Shown: positions 12,243 through 23,282 of the stretch, one piece after another | How positions within the stretch are numbered: position 1 is the stretch's first letter | How the letters are laid out: each line of letters starts with the position of its first letter | From: Actinernus sp. WN-2022 | Lineage: Eukaryota > Cnidaria > Anthozoa > Actiniaria > Actinernidae | DNA: 64,000 nucleotides | Reading direction: 5' to 3' | Assembly: GCA_030867875.1 (NCBI GenBank) | Contig: JAOWCC010000019.1 | Coordinates: 81,434,861 to 81,498,860 of the forward strand | The notes under the pieces: generated by a model | Databases searched by the model: none | What the model was told of the DNA's origin: nothing | The model's input: only the letters and a program-made list of their open reading frames with translations | Translations under genes and position numbers: made by a program

Positions 12243-12501
12243 TTAAAAAAGAATATACTCCAACCGTCATGCTTTGCGCCTAATGGCCGCCAAAAAGTCG
12301 GTTTGTACGAGTTGTCTTCCAATCTTTTGAAACTCGTTACAGTCCTGTTGTTTTGTGTGATAGTTTCAATGCGACTCTGTTGTTGTAAAGTTTCAATTAT
12401 TTTGTAGTTTTCCTGTTTAGTTTGATAGTTTCACGAAGCGGAAATAAAAACAAAAGGAAACAAAAGGCCGCTAAGCATCACGGTTGGGTCATATTCTTTA
12501 A
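12243..12501. mobile_element. MITE-like inverted repeat, about 260 bp
   Basis: Left arm cttaaaaaagaatatactcc, then aaccgtcatgctttgcg, pairs with right-arm cggttgggtcatattcttta preceded by ggccgctaagcatca. The TIR is about 40 bp with a few mismatches. Confidence 0.7.
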
Positions 12502-13369
12502 GATTATGTCAGCTAATTTAGCATCACTATGAAAAGCTCAAAATCACATTTAAACTATATAAATATAAACTTCATAAACTGAATGATCTAATTTTTATTA
12601 AAAGTTGGTGTCTTTGATGTTAACATATCAAAATCATTGCACACAGAAGAGGACATTTGGTATTGGTCATCGCTTTGAAGTAAATGCGATTTTATTTGAG
12701 AGAGGTAACAACTTCAGTCGCATTACAAGTTTATAATATGGCTTACCTGTTGATACCGGAATTATACGAAGGAGAATTCTCTGCTTTCGTTTTGACCGCT
12801 CCAAAATCTCTCCTACTGCAGCTCCCTCCATTACAAAGGTCGGCACAAGAACAAAATAGCACAAAATTGAACTTTAATAGCGATCTGTACCACTCTAAAC
12901 TCGAGAAACCTCGATGTTCTATACATCAAAACACTGGAAATTTATTCTCGTATCTGAATTCAGCGGTAGAAAGTCAATTTAGACATGTGTATTCAAGCTA
13001 AACCCAGTTTGTTTCTGCTTGGTCGTCCAGAAACGAGCAACGCCTTGTAAAGTTCACTTCATTCGCGAAAGCAAATTCAAATTCTTAATATAATCACTCC
13101 AAACAGTTACCAGTTGCAGATTAGATATTACTTCACTTTGATTTGAAGGTAGAAATTTTTCATAAATCATTTTATTTGTTTTAGAAGGCAAAATAGCTCC
13201 CCAAACCATGTATTTTTGAGTGATTTGACTGGGCCGATACTGGAAGTGAGTCACCGGATATCGATATGTAGGCTTTTGTACGCAATGGCTTTGATATGCT
13301 TATATATTAGTCTACCCTTGGTTGCTGTTGGCCGGTGAAATTAACGTAGCTATATGTTTTTTTCCTATA

Positions 13370-14160
13370 ATCAGAACATTTTAGATTATTTGACCGAAAA
13401 TCAGAGAAAATCCTGGTGGCATAGGCCTTTCCTCGAATAAAATAACTTTTTGAAATATTTCTGTAATCCGAAATTCTTTTTTTACGATTAGACTTATCAC
13501 ACTTAAAACAGTAAAACTGTAACATTTGATAGAGAATCTGCCATAAACCTTAGGAGATAAACCTGACCATCCCAATAAAATGTTTTGTTTACCATCGCCC
13601 GACCGACCCATTTTTTTTTGGAAAAGCAAAAAAAAAGGGAAAGGTTTGAGACCGACCCATTTTTGGGGAAAAAGTAAAAACAATAAGTTTCAAGAACATT
13701 GCTTTTAAACTACACCTCTTTTCCGAGCTCTCAACGTGCTAGTTTCTTGCCTTTCTCATGCAAATTGTCAATCCACAACTGGTAGAGGAAAAAGTAGTCG
13801 AGGAATACATGAACATTTTTACGCGAGTCTTCAAGCCGACTTGGTTCCAGATCCCCGAATTGCGAACGTCTTTTTTTTACCGACCAACCGACCCCATTTA
13901 CCATCGCCCTCTGGCTCGTGATGATGAAACATTTTATTGGGATGGCCTATCCATGGTCAAAAGATTTTTACAAAGAAATGTATGAACCGACACAAACGTT
14001 TTGAACATGAATATCTCCTCAGATCTATACGCAACGTTACAGTTTTACTTTTTTCAGTGTAATAAATCTAATCATAAAAAAAGGAATTTCGATTAAACAA
14101 TTATTTTAAAAAGTCATTCTATTCGAGAAGTGTCCTATTAATTAAGCCCCTTTAACAGTT
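13370..14160. mobile_element. Long fold-back element, about 790 bp
   Basis: The 13410-13530 region (actttttgaaat..., gattagacttatcacactta, agtaaaactgtaac) is an imperfect inverted copy of 14035-14150. Inside, catcccaataaaatgtttt (about 13569) pairs with aaacattttattgggatgg (about 13927), and accatcgccc with its complement. A short plus-strand ORF in the loop (13758-13985) has no recognisable domain. Confidence 0.7.
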
Positions 14161-14164
14161 TATA

Positions 14165-14575
14165 AACACTCCCGGGAGCACTCCCGTATATGATAGGGGC
14201 GGAGATGCTCGTCGGAAAAATTGAATTCAACCCATAAAAGATACCAATTTCGGCGTGGATCAAGCTGAGTTTGAGCACTCAAAGATACCATTCAAAAACG
14301 GACAGACAATCAGACCTCGAGCGTCTCTGAAGCTTGCGGATGTCAGTCGCAACGCTGTATCTAGTCATGTAATGCTGCCCATAATATAGTGCTGGTGCTG
14401 CCAATTTTTTTCTCAGCTTTTTAAAATTATTCGCGTAGTTGGCAAACACGCACCCCTAAAATATACCGTGTTGACTACAAAATGTAAGCTTTTTGCGATA
14501 CCAAAACCTATGAAGATACAACGAGCATCCCACCCCTATCATATATACCCCCCCCCCCCCCCACCCCCCTAAAAA
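14165..14575. mobile_element. Inverted-repeat element with poly-C end
   Basis: Left cccgtatatgataggggcgg then agatgctcgtcgg is matched by right acgagcatcccacccctatc then atatataccc at 14520-14550, followed by a C homopolymer. Non-coding. Confidence 0.6.
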
Positions 14576-15264
14576 ACAAAACCCGGGTAAGCACTATTCC
14601 TGGAAACGTTCGACATTTCCCCGTGATTGTAAATAGCGAACACGAGTATTATGTAGAAACTACTGCGCTATGTGATCAATTGATCTCTCGATCTAGACAT
14701 TAGGTACTAAAATACGAGTGAGTTGACATCTTTGACGAGCTAGCGAGAATAAATCATATTACGAATGGTTCAAAAGCGTCCCTCCAAACTAACGCAACAC
14801 AAGTTCAGTATGATCGCTTGACTGAAATTTGAATCTAAAAGTTATTTGAGCTTTGTAAATTTTAAAATATCACCTTTAGTTGCTGTTTGAGCGTCTCTAT
14901 TAAGGCTAACCGGCAACACCTTTAACGAGTTGGAAACTCGTCTCTACCTTTAGTAATCCATATAGGTTTGTAGTTAGAAATTTCGACCATTTGGAGTCTA
15001 AAGGCAGTTCTCGGAATTGCAGGAAGCTGCTCATGATCGTATCAGTTGATCCAGCAAGAGCATTGCATTGTTCGCCTGACCAACCACCTTACACTACAGG
15101 TCATACCGTGACATCTTTCAGACCACACAACCAATGACACCGTTCACTGCTTGATCTAAACAAATTATTCAAGGGTGTAATTTCCAAGAAATCAGGGCTG
15201 AGTTTCTGAGAATTCGTATTGAAGGAGTCTCTTGCCTGTAAACGTAATATTTCTTACGATAGGC
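14576..15264. promoter_or_regulatory. Upstream region of the plus-strand membrane-protein gene
   Basis: About 690 bp between the preceding repeat and the first ATG of the plus-strand gene. No TATA box that I would defend and no CpG-dense block. It presumably holds the promoter and 5' UTR by position only. Confidence 0.3.
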
Positions 15265-15415
15265 ATGGCAGACTTAACTGCGGTATTAGTTCCTTGTTTT
15301 GTCATATTTTCAGTTGGAATCTTGATCTTTCTCTACTGCTACTGTACGTCGGATGGCAGACAACTTTACAATCGCCTTTTACACGGAGAGAACAGAGGAG
15401 GACCCGTAAACAGAG
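15265..15415 (+). CDS. Exon 1: signal-anchor/TM segment
   Basis: Encodes MADLTAVLVPCFVIFSVGIL and then IFLYCYC, a hydrophobic span, followed by TSDGRQLYNRLLHGENRG and the donor GTGAGT at 15416. It ends with one leftover base (phase 1). In-frame upstream codons have no ATG, so 15265 is the best start. Confidence 0.75.
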
Positions 15416-18400
15416 GTGAGTAGCAAGAAATTGTCACTGATTTAAGACGAGGCAGTATATGCTTTAATAGAACTAATAAATGCTAGACAATTCATGAAAC
15501 CAAACCGTTAATACATGTATAATCCTAATGTTCTTTCAATTTGATTCACTGTGTACACTTCGACGGCATGTTTTAGCATAAGCTAGAACAAACAATCCAT
15601 GGAATACGGTGCGACTCCGCTTTACACAACCACTGACTGTTGAACTGAACACGTCTGTATATGCAGACTTGTGATATTTCAATGCAACTACCGACATATA
15701 AGCCTCCTCCGCAGGCAACTCCTAATTATAATCGAGAAAAAAGACGACACATATCGTCCTAGCTGCCTTCGCGTGAAGTAATGTGTCTCTCAGTTGTCTT
15801 CGATTTCCTGATCGTGGGCGTCTGTGTCTCTGTGTAAAAGGAACTGATATATTTCTGGTTGCATCTGGTACGTGGTTGACTGAAAGGATAAATGTTTTAG
15901 GTTGGTGGCGTTCAGGTGAAAGTGACACGTCCGTTTGGTGGCTGCCTTCGATTTCTAAAAATACGGGTAGGTTAAATGAACAGAACACAGACCTACAGAC
16001 CGTAAATATTCTTGGGTTGAAAATAGATACCTAGATAGTAAAAAACGTACTCCTTTCCGAGGTGTAATGCCAGCGATATTAATGGTGAAACCCTAATAAT
16101 ATTCTAAGCATCATCATTATTAATATTCGGTATTTCGAATGCAATTTGGAACTGAGTAATTCGAACGATTTTTTTTTCATAATAATAATAATAAATTAAC
16201 ATTTTCACTGTGGCGTCATTTTAATACAATACCAGAATATTTTCAAGCTCATTCAGATTTTTTTAACTTCTTTGAGAATTCCAAGATAGTAGCCCACTTC
16301 CGAGATTTGCCTCACTTCCTACGTACAAAGGGATCAATACGAGGCTCCGTGCATAATCCTCAGTCGTTCGTGACAAACTCAGTACAGAAGTGCTGAAGCA
16401 TTATGCACGGAGCATTATGCACGGAGCATTATGCACGGAGCCTCGTATTGATTCCTTTGTATGTAGGAAGTGGGGCATATATCGGAAGTGAGTTATTATA
16501 TTGTCGAAAGGATCAGGGAAGTGTTCTGGTAGTTGTAGTATGTGACGTCATCATCCGTGAGCCGAACGCAATTTGATCTCTTTGAAAAACACACGGTTAG
16601 AATAATTCCAAATGCACGAGAAAAAAACTGTATGATGATTACTTGTTAATCATCAGGGCCCAGTTGTTCAAAGGGTTGATAACTTTATCCTCCGGATAAA
16701 TCCTTATCCAGTGGATAAGTATTAACGATTAAGCCGTTACTTACAAGAAAAATGGGAATGTATGTGAGGCCAAGAGGCTCAAACCCTGACCCTGTTTGAC
16801 CCAAAATCCGAGCTCCAAAACCCTGATTGCCCCCTTTTGGGGGGAAAAACCCTGATGCCTAAAAAATACGAATACGGAATTAATCTCAAATCCTGACCCT
16901 GATCTGCCCAAATCAGGTCAAAACCCTGACCCACCCCCGCGGCACTGATACATAATACTGACGTCACCCCCCCTTCCCCTCCCCCCAGGAAAGTTATAGA
17001 CATAGACAACTTTATTTACCCACGGAGATCCAACAGAGTATAACACCTGGTTTACATGGATGCCGTACCATAATAAAATAGAAGTAGATAAAAACGTGGT
17101 TAAAATATAATTAACGGGACATCAGAAGGCTACCACGTCATTCCTTAGACGGGACTTAAAAGCCTGCAAACACTTAATTTGTCGAGTAGCTTTTGACAAT
17201 TTGTTCCATAAAGAAGCACCCTTGTATCGTAGGCTCTTTTTCAGATAATTTTTTTTTGGGGCAGGCAGTGCTAACCGGTCAGGCAAGTCTCTAAGATAAA
17301 CATAGTAATCATTTTTAGCTCATTGTGGCGTTTAGAAATACTCAACCAGTTTAGTGATTCCAATAAAATGACTCTGCTAGTATCAAATGGCAATCCCGAA
17401 ATAATTCGGGCTGCTCTATTCTGTAGCTTTTGTGATTTCTCAATCATTTCTTTGTTTGCGATGTCCCAAACTGGCGAACAGTATTCGAAATGAGGCATAA
17501 CTATAGTCTTATAAATAGTTATTAGAATGTCCTTTGGTACGAAGGGCTTCATTCTCTTAAGGGCACCAAGGCCAGATGAAATTTTCTTTACGATATACTC
17601 AGTCGACGTTACTCGTCCAAGAGAGGCATTCGTCAAAAATAACGCCCAGATATTTTGTTTTCGCGAAGTCAACTCATTAACCGTCCGCCATGTTTCGCGC
17701 AGGTTTTCCTTGGCTTTATTTTAGCGATCGTTATAATGAGCCGACTTTGTTTCGCATTCTTTTGTAAGTGCTCCAGTCCTCCACACTTCCTGACTTTACT
17801 GCCTTACGTTTTGAAACGTCCCTAGAAAGCATGAGCTTTATTAGGTTAGCGTTTATCCACGGATTTTTGTTTTACGAACTCTTTTCTTTTTCACCGGTGC
17901 ATGTTTGTCCAGGACGTTGAGAAATGTAGCCTTCCAGGCGTGCCACATATCATTAGGGTTAGCAATTGAATCCAAGGTTGACCAGTCGCAAACACTTAAG
18001 TCATGCTGGAATTTTTCATTATCAAAGTTCTTAAAATTCCTAAACACGACTGTTTCAGGTTTGCTGCCAAGAGGTTGTCGATTTTTCGCACGACATAAAT
18101 TAGACTACGGTCGCTAATCCCCAAGTGATTTACACCACTAGCTTTAATATTTCTCGGTTCATTTGACAAACATACATCAATTAAAGACCTGCTAGTATTT
18201 GTAATTCGTGTTGCCCCTTCTATCATTTGCTTTAGGCCGTCAATATTGCATAATGATTGTAAACATGATAGATTTGTATCTCTCTCACTGGCAAGGAAAT
18301 TACAATTCAAGTCTCCCATCAATATTAGTTCATAACCCAAACTATCAATATGACTATAGTCACGCCTTCAAAAATATCGAAAAGTTGAGGAGAACTGTTA

Positions 18401-20853
18401 GGAGCTCTATACCAGCTAGAGAGTAAGAAAGGCTTGCTGCGTGTGGCTTTTTTATCTCGACTACCAGTATTTCTAATCTTCTGTCAGAGAAATCTGAGCG
18501 AATACTGTAGTTGATGTCAGATTTGATAGAAAGACACACACCTCCACCTCTTCTGTCGCAGTCACGCCGTATAATATCGTAACCGTCAATAGTAAGCTCA
18601 GCATCAGAAACAGTCAAATCTGATTTTGATTCATTGATTGCTAGCGCATCCAAAGGCTGGTTGACCAGAAGAACCTTAATTCATCAATATGTTTGAGAAG
18701 TCGACTGTTTACGTTGAGCATAGCATATTTGAAACCTCGGCACAGGGGAATGACCCTGAAATGAGTTTGAGTCTTCCGAGTCCCGGTTAAGAATCAATTA
18801 TGATGCGATTGCAAATGACCCCCGCGATCTCCATTTTCTGGTAACAATGGTATCAGAGCGAGGCCAGTTGTCCCAGAGATCGCGAAATAGACCTTTTTCG
18901 CTTGGCTCGATGTTGTCCTATTTCATATCTTTCGGAACTAATATTCTTTGTCCGAAGTATTTCCATATCAATGTATCTCATTCATTAACCAGAAATAACA
19001 TAAACAATACACAAGGGGATGGCCACGTGATCTGAAATGGGACAACATTGAGCCAAGCGAAAAAGGTGTTGCAGTCGGTGAGAAATGTCTTAGTTTCTGT
19101 CGTACCGCACTGTTGTGTTCTTTTGTGTCATAAGAAAATTACCGTTATTTTCCACCATCGACTGAATATGTTTCTCTTCCTGTGACAAGCTGAGACGACT
19201 AGCCTCGCTTTGATGCCTTTATGAATAAAGTCAATGTAACGTTATTATTATTGTTTATTATTGTGGAACAGTGCGAAGAATCATCGGAACAGTCGTAGCT
19301 CATGAATCTCCATGTAAAGTCCACGAAGGCGGACTCGCCATCCTAAGCATTGTAATCCACCGTATCGAAAAATATGGCGGCGGTATATTTGACCACAATC
19401 CCTTGCGCACCTAACACAGTAAAACACACACGTAGAAATCCTCGGGTTTTTTTTCAATGACAGTGTATTAGCAACATTACATGTACTGATTTTTTAAGAT
19501 TTAAAACCTCTCCGGCGTTTTTATAACGGATTTAACCCTTTGACTACTCAACCAGCCCAAACCGGCCAATATGAAGCACTGATGTAACTGGGAAAAGATA
19601 TTGCATCAAATCTAGATATGCTGGAAATACGATGTTGCGATGTTATTTCAAGGGATGAATTACTTAAAAGCCAGAGCTACAATATAAACAGCAGTCGGTT
19701 GACTCGCCACTTTGGAGAAAAACTCGTTTGTTTTTGAGATCTTGTCTTGTTTCTTTGATTTTCACGAATTTCGAGAAGCTGAAAATCGGCCCAAAAAACA
19801 CTTCCCCGATTTGCAGCAAACACAAAATCACCATGCCTTCTTTAATCTTTCCAACCAGCAGGTTTGTTTGCCCAAAACACACCAAGCGACTGTGAACCAC
19901 GGCATGTTTACACTGCATTTCACTCGACCACATTTTGCTGCTCCCATCCAATTGCATGCTGGGTAATCAAAACAATTCACAAGCCACCCCCCCCCCCCTT
20001 CCTATGAGACTCCTGTAGGGTTTGTGGTGATTTGGAACCAAGTCGTTGCTTTGAAGTGACAAAAACACATCTTAATAGGTTGAGCAGGGGAAAAATATCA
20101 AATGCAGAATTTCAAGGATTTTTAAAGCAGAAACAACAGAAAAACGCTGTGAAATCCCCTCACGAAGCCTACTAGAAGCAAACCAAGTACTTTTCAGCCG
20201 TACTCAGACTTAATGATGCCCTTTAGCTCTCTTACAGTGGCTTTTTTGTCCAAAATTAGAGCAGATTTCATTGGAATCCCTACAGAAGAAACGATAACTA
20301 CCGTCGACGAGTCCGCAGAATTCTCCCGAATGGCATTGTGGGGAAAGGTTGAGTCCTTGGCTTAAAACATCAGCGATATTTAACTGCCCAGGGCTAGCCA
20401 AACTTGAACTGAGGGGGAGGGTTGAGTTAGCACTCAGGATTTCACCAACTGAGCCCAAAAACGTCCAGTTGTCAAAGGGTTAAAGATTTTCGTGCGCAAA
20501 GGATTGTGGGTCAAAGTACAAGCTGCCACCTTGTTCAGTACGGTCAATAAAGGAATCAACATATCATATACTCAACAACATTTCGTGATTCGGACAATCT
20601 TCAGAAATACCAGGAAATTTAAAACACAATATATGAGTAATTCTGTAGCACCTGAAATGTTAATGTTTAATTTGGTATTGTAAAATGAATTTACAGTGTT
20701 AGACAGGTTGTTACTGTAACGCAGTAAGTTTGTTTTAAGCATTCGGAAATTTACGGAAAATCTTCGGGGGAAAATCCTCGACTTCGCTTTCATTCTGAAG
20801 CTTTTGTTTTCGATTTAGTGATTGTCAAATTCCTGATTTTGAGTGCAATTACA

Positions 20854-20886
<33 letters not shown>

Positions 20887-22436
20887 GATAACTTTTGTTG
20901 GGTATATTTTTATTGCTATTATTATTATTGTTATGCTGAGATGCCAGGAGCCCATTACCAGGAGCGTTCCTCTGTTATGGGTTGGGTCCCCAGCACAGAG
21001 GTAGATGATGCTATTTTTAGATTCGAAATTCCCGCGAAAAGAGGTTGCCGCCATGTTGGTGCCCTTAAACAATAGATTCCTCGTTAGCTTCTTTTGTTGG
21101 GGCACCAACATTTGAATCTCTGGGGATTGAGTGAAAACCAGCAATTCGAATTCCCGCGTTGAAAGTGAGAAGAATGATATAATGAGAAGTGACGTTAGCT
21201 ATCTGATTGGCTAAGAATAGCCTACCTTTGTTCTTTTACGCCCGAAACGCAATGCTAAAAATAGCCTCATCTACCTCTGTGCTGGGGTACAAACACAGTG
21301 GGGAAGATGGACGCTCCTGGTAATAGGCTCCTGGAGATGCTCAGTTCTAGCAAATCGTCTTTATAAGCAAATGTTATTAACTCCTACTAAGTATTGTTAT
21401 TCTTACCGCGCTTTTGTATAATTCGAGTCGCTTGACCGATCCTTTATATCACATTGTGTTACCTCGTTCCTTTATACACTTGAAAGATTAATAGAAAAGG
21501 ACGGAGGGTCCCCTTCCACGTTAGCCTTTCAAAATATGGATAATCCCCCCCCCCCGGAAACATAATTAAATATTAATGTAATTTGATAAACCATTCGAAC
21601 TGAAGAGTAGGTTTTCGTATTTGATAATATTAAGTAATAACATTCTTCCATGGTTTTGTTTTCAGTTATAAATACAAGGGGTGTCGGGAGAACACGAGGA
21701 ATTCTTAAGAAGATTTCATGGACCGACAGCCATTGATAAAATAATGAGCAGAGTTTTAGCTATATTTTGTAATTTAAACATGGATTTTAGCCAATCAGAG
21801 CACGAGTTTTATGTTGGTTATCAAACATGTTTCTTATTATAACTGCCTTCTTGCAGCTCATGGTCATGGTTGTTTATTTGTTTCGTTTTTGTTAAATAAC
21901 GTTTATTCATTCGTTTTCCAGTTGTCGTGATAAAGAAGTCAGAACAGTCGAATGTGAAGGGTATCGAGTCTCGTATTATCGACAAACTCAGACAGGACCT
22001 GTCTCGTAATAGTTTGAATCTCACGGAAAAGCAATGGACACCAGACCAGGCTACTGAGCACACGCCAGTCATTGTGTTCTGTGTGTACGCATCAAGACTT
22101 GGCGTTGATATCGAGAGCGCTGTTCGTGGACTGCCAGGTAAATTTACCTGAACAAACTGGATAAGTGATGTATCATACATGAGACCTATTACAGCATTTA
22201 TCTATATTGCAGGTGATGCGCTGATAGTACTGGTCATACTACATCCACATAACATCATCAGTCAGATGCCACGCGATCTTTCAGATGAGGAGGATCTACT
22301 TGACGTTAATATCATGAGAAGGATGTCAGGTGGCATCGCACACTTCGGCTTCTCTGACCGCGCAGGTCTCTACGACTGCCGACAGAATGACGGCGGACAC
22401 AGGAAGCTGCTAGATTGTGTGACAGTAACACACTAA
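15265..22436 (+). CDS. Uncharacterised single-pass membrane protein, three exons, 196 aa
   Basis: Exons 15265-15415, 21922-22137 and 22213-22436 join in frame (151+216+224 nt, 197 codons including stop). Every junction has GT/AG: donor AG|GTGAGT, acceptor TTTTCCAG|TT, donor CAG|GTAAAT, acceptor TTGCAG|GT. The ATG at 15265 has purine at -3 and G at +4. Residues 5-27 are a hydrophobic segment, followed by CYC and a basic stretch, so an N-out, cytoplasmic C-terminal topology is plausible. The C-terminal part has two hydrophobic strand-like stretches (PVIVFCVY about 99-106; DALIVLVIL about 124-132) within an alpha/beta-looking domain ending LDCVTVTH. I do not recognise the family. It lies between IFI44-like copies A and B on the opposite strand. 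Consistent phases argue for a live gene. Confidence 0.75.
15416..16285. other. Start of a 6.5-kb first intron, no element recognised
   Basis: Intronic to the plus-strand gene. Small ORFs on both strands across 15536-16034 lack motifs and splice context. Confidence 0.4.
16286..16500. mobile_element. Palindromic MITE with triplicated internal 14-mer
   Basis: Arms of about 75 bp pair. cccacttccgagatttgcct, cacttcctacgtacaaagg and gatcaatacgaggctccgtg on the left are complementary to 16420-16497. The right arm contains gcattatgcacgga three times in tandem (about 16398-16440), giving slippage-type asymmetry. Confidence 0.85.
16770..16995 (+). repeat. CCCTGACCC-rich dispersed repeat, copy 1
   Basis: Repeated aaccctgaccc phrases, catcaggg/ccctgat pairs around a ttttggggggaaaa hairpin, then tactgacgtcacccccc. 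The same phrases recur at 56841-56875 and 57125-57330, so this is a dispersed family that ends in a C-rich tract. Confidence 0.65.
17271..17640 (-). pseudogene. LINE RT C-terminal fragment
   Basis: TEYIVKKISSGLGALKRMKP, ILITIYKTIVMPHFEYCSPV and KLQNRAARIISGLPFDTSRV are the characteristic post-RT region of Jockey-clade LINEs. It continues to LNWLSISKRHNELKMI and then stops. The N-terminal part reads in a shifted frame. Confidence 0.85.
17780..18745 (-). pseudogene. LINE endonuclease (APE-type) fragment
   Basis: Three frames together show APE-like blocks: NVNSRLLKHIDELR, LDALAINESKSDLTVSDAEL, YDIIRRDCDRRGGGVCL, LILMGDLNCNF (the GDxN motif), then GVNHLGISDRSLIYVVRK (the SDH-like region, here SDR). 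The C-terminal linker NPWINANLIKLMLSRD and WSTYKRMRNKV is in another frame. Multiple frameshifts mean it is dead. Confidence 0.8.
18889..19068. mobile_element. MITE, about 180 bp, A(T)AGACC-type ends
   Basis: Left ATAGACCTTTTTCGCTTGGC followed by tcgatgttgtcctatttca is complementary to 19028-19068. End sequence and inner text resemble the MITE at 52600-52802 (ATAGACCCTTTCAGCTTG, gttgccccatttcagacc), suggesting related families. Confidence 0.8.
19069..20930. other. Intronic DNA with repeat fragments
   Basis: No exon supported. A LINE/SINE-like end, aataaagtcaatgtaacgtt then (att)n, lies at about 19223-19258. A poly-C tract sits at about 19987-19998. The rest shows no structure I can name. Confidence 0.4.
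20931..21346. mobile_element. MITE with about 85-bp TIRs and a nested small repeat
   Basis: Left gagatgccaggagcccatta, ccaggagcg, ccccagcacagaggtagatg is an inverted near-copy of 21252-21344. The loop holds a second palindromic unit (gttggtgcc...ggcaccaac, about 21045-21140) homologous to 55277-55393 in opposite orientation. Confidence 0.85.
21922..22137 (+). CDS. Exon 2 of the membrane-protein gene
   Basis: Opens after ttcgttttccag and encodes VVVIKKSEQSNVKGIESRII through AVRGLPG, ending at donor GTAAAT. A possible alternative exon with a good acceptor (gttttgttttcag) lies at about 21666-21730. It would read INTRGVGRTRGILKKISW and then reach a stop, so it could be a skipped or alternative terminal exon. 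Confidence 0.8.
22213..22436 (+). CDS. Exon 3 (terminal) of the membrane-protein gene
   Basis: After a 75-bp intron it encodes GDALIVLVILHPHNIISQMP, an acidic stretch (DLSDEEDLLD), GGIAHFGFSDRAGLYDC and the C-terminal LLDCVTVTH, with TAA at 22434-22436. The very short intron 2 and exact phase match support splicing here. Confidence 0.8.
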
Positions 22437-23013
22437 CAGCAGCGTAACACGAAACAAGGGTTGCTATCAATTTTTCAATCCTTTAACGACTCGAACAGCT
22501 CGTTATGTTTAATCATGAGATTAGTAGCCATTTGAACACTATGAGGCATGAATGGGTAAATGTTAAACACAAGGGATATTATGTTGTGACCGGTCGTACA
22601 ACAGGCTGAAAGGAGTCACTATCTGTGCGCATAATGAGTAACTGATCTTGCCCTCTAATGAATGAATCCTTTTCCCCATGTGGGAAGGCGACAGATAGCA
22701 CGCAAGGGAGCACGGGAAGGGGAAAGGAGCGCAAAGGACCAAGGGAATGGTGAAGTGAAGCTCCATTGCGTGAAGCTCCCTATCTTTTACCTTCCTACCA
22801 AAAGCGCCTAAGGTAAGAGGCAACCCTCTAGCAAAGTTCCCACTAATTTCTGTGCAGATTGTGGTAGCTGTGTCGTAATAATCAGTAGGACTATGATATA
22901 TAATACGACTGATTCATTCAGGTTAGTCTGCATATACTGCTAATAAACAACGATAGTGTCCTGTCCATGCTTCCATGTGTCTGATAGTCTTGCTCATTAG
23001 ATGACCCTTCCAC
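22437..23013. other. Convergent 3' intergenic space
   Basis: Lies between the stop of the plus-strand gene (22436) and the stop of IFI44-like gene B (23014), so it holds both 3' UTRs and the two poly(A) sites. I see no further coding signal. Confidence 0.55.
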
Positions 23014-23282
23014 TTACATCGTGTTCTCAAGATAACATTGAGCAGCACAGAGCATTTGAAGCAAGGCAAACAGCAGCAAGATATCTAGAGCAGAGTCCAT
23101 TTCAACTTCGTCTTGGTAGTTCTTGATTGGCAAGATCCGATCCTCTGGCACAACCACTAACTTGTTGCTTACTCTAACTATGACCTCACGAACAGCTTGA
23201 CTGTGGTAAACCATTTTGATGTCCTGTTTTACATTCTCGCATATTTTGTCGATCTTGGCCAGAAGAATGAATGTTGGAATTC
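23014..23282 (-). CDS. Copy B exon 4 (terminal)
   Basis: After acceptor acctgaacag it reads GIPTFILLAKIDKICENVKQ, RVSNKLVVVPEDRILPIKNY and DILLLFALLQMLCAAQCYLE, then NTM and stop. Its length (269 nt) is identical to the copy C terminal exon. Confidence 0.92.

Larger units (their letters stand above)
16997..18760 (-). mobile_element. LINE (Jockey/CR1/L2-like) remnant lacking the RT core
   Basis: Read on the minus strand, it has an endonuclease region (about 18745 to 17780), then directly the C-terminal part of the RT ORF (about 17640 to 17271), and a 3' tail reading GGGTAAATAAAGTTGTCTAT at about 17000-17025. The normal RT palm (FADD region) is absent, so several hundred codons are deleted at about 17650-17780. 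There are frameshifts in the endonuclease. It sits inside intron 1 of the plus-strand gene in antisense orientation. Confidence 0.85.

Noticed and set aside
12684..13001. 105-codon plus-strand ORF
   Set aside because: No recognisable motif, no supporting splice sites, and an overlapping antisense ORF of similar quality.
15536..16034. Two opposing ORFs (88 and 83 codons) as extra exons of the plus-strand gene
   Set aside because: They would break the phase between exon 1 and exon 2 and lack proper splice sites.
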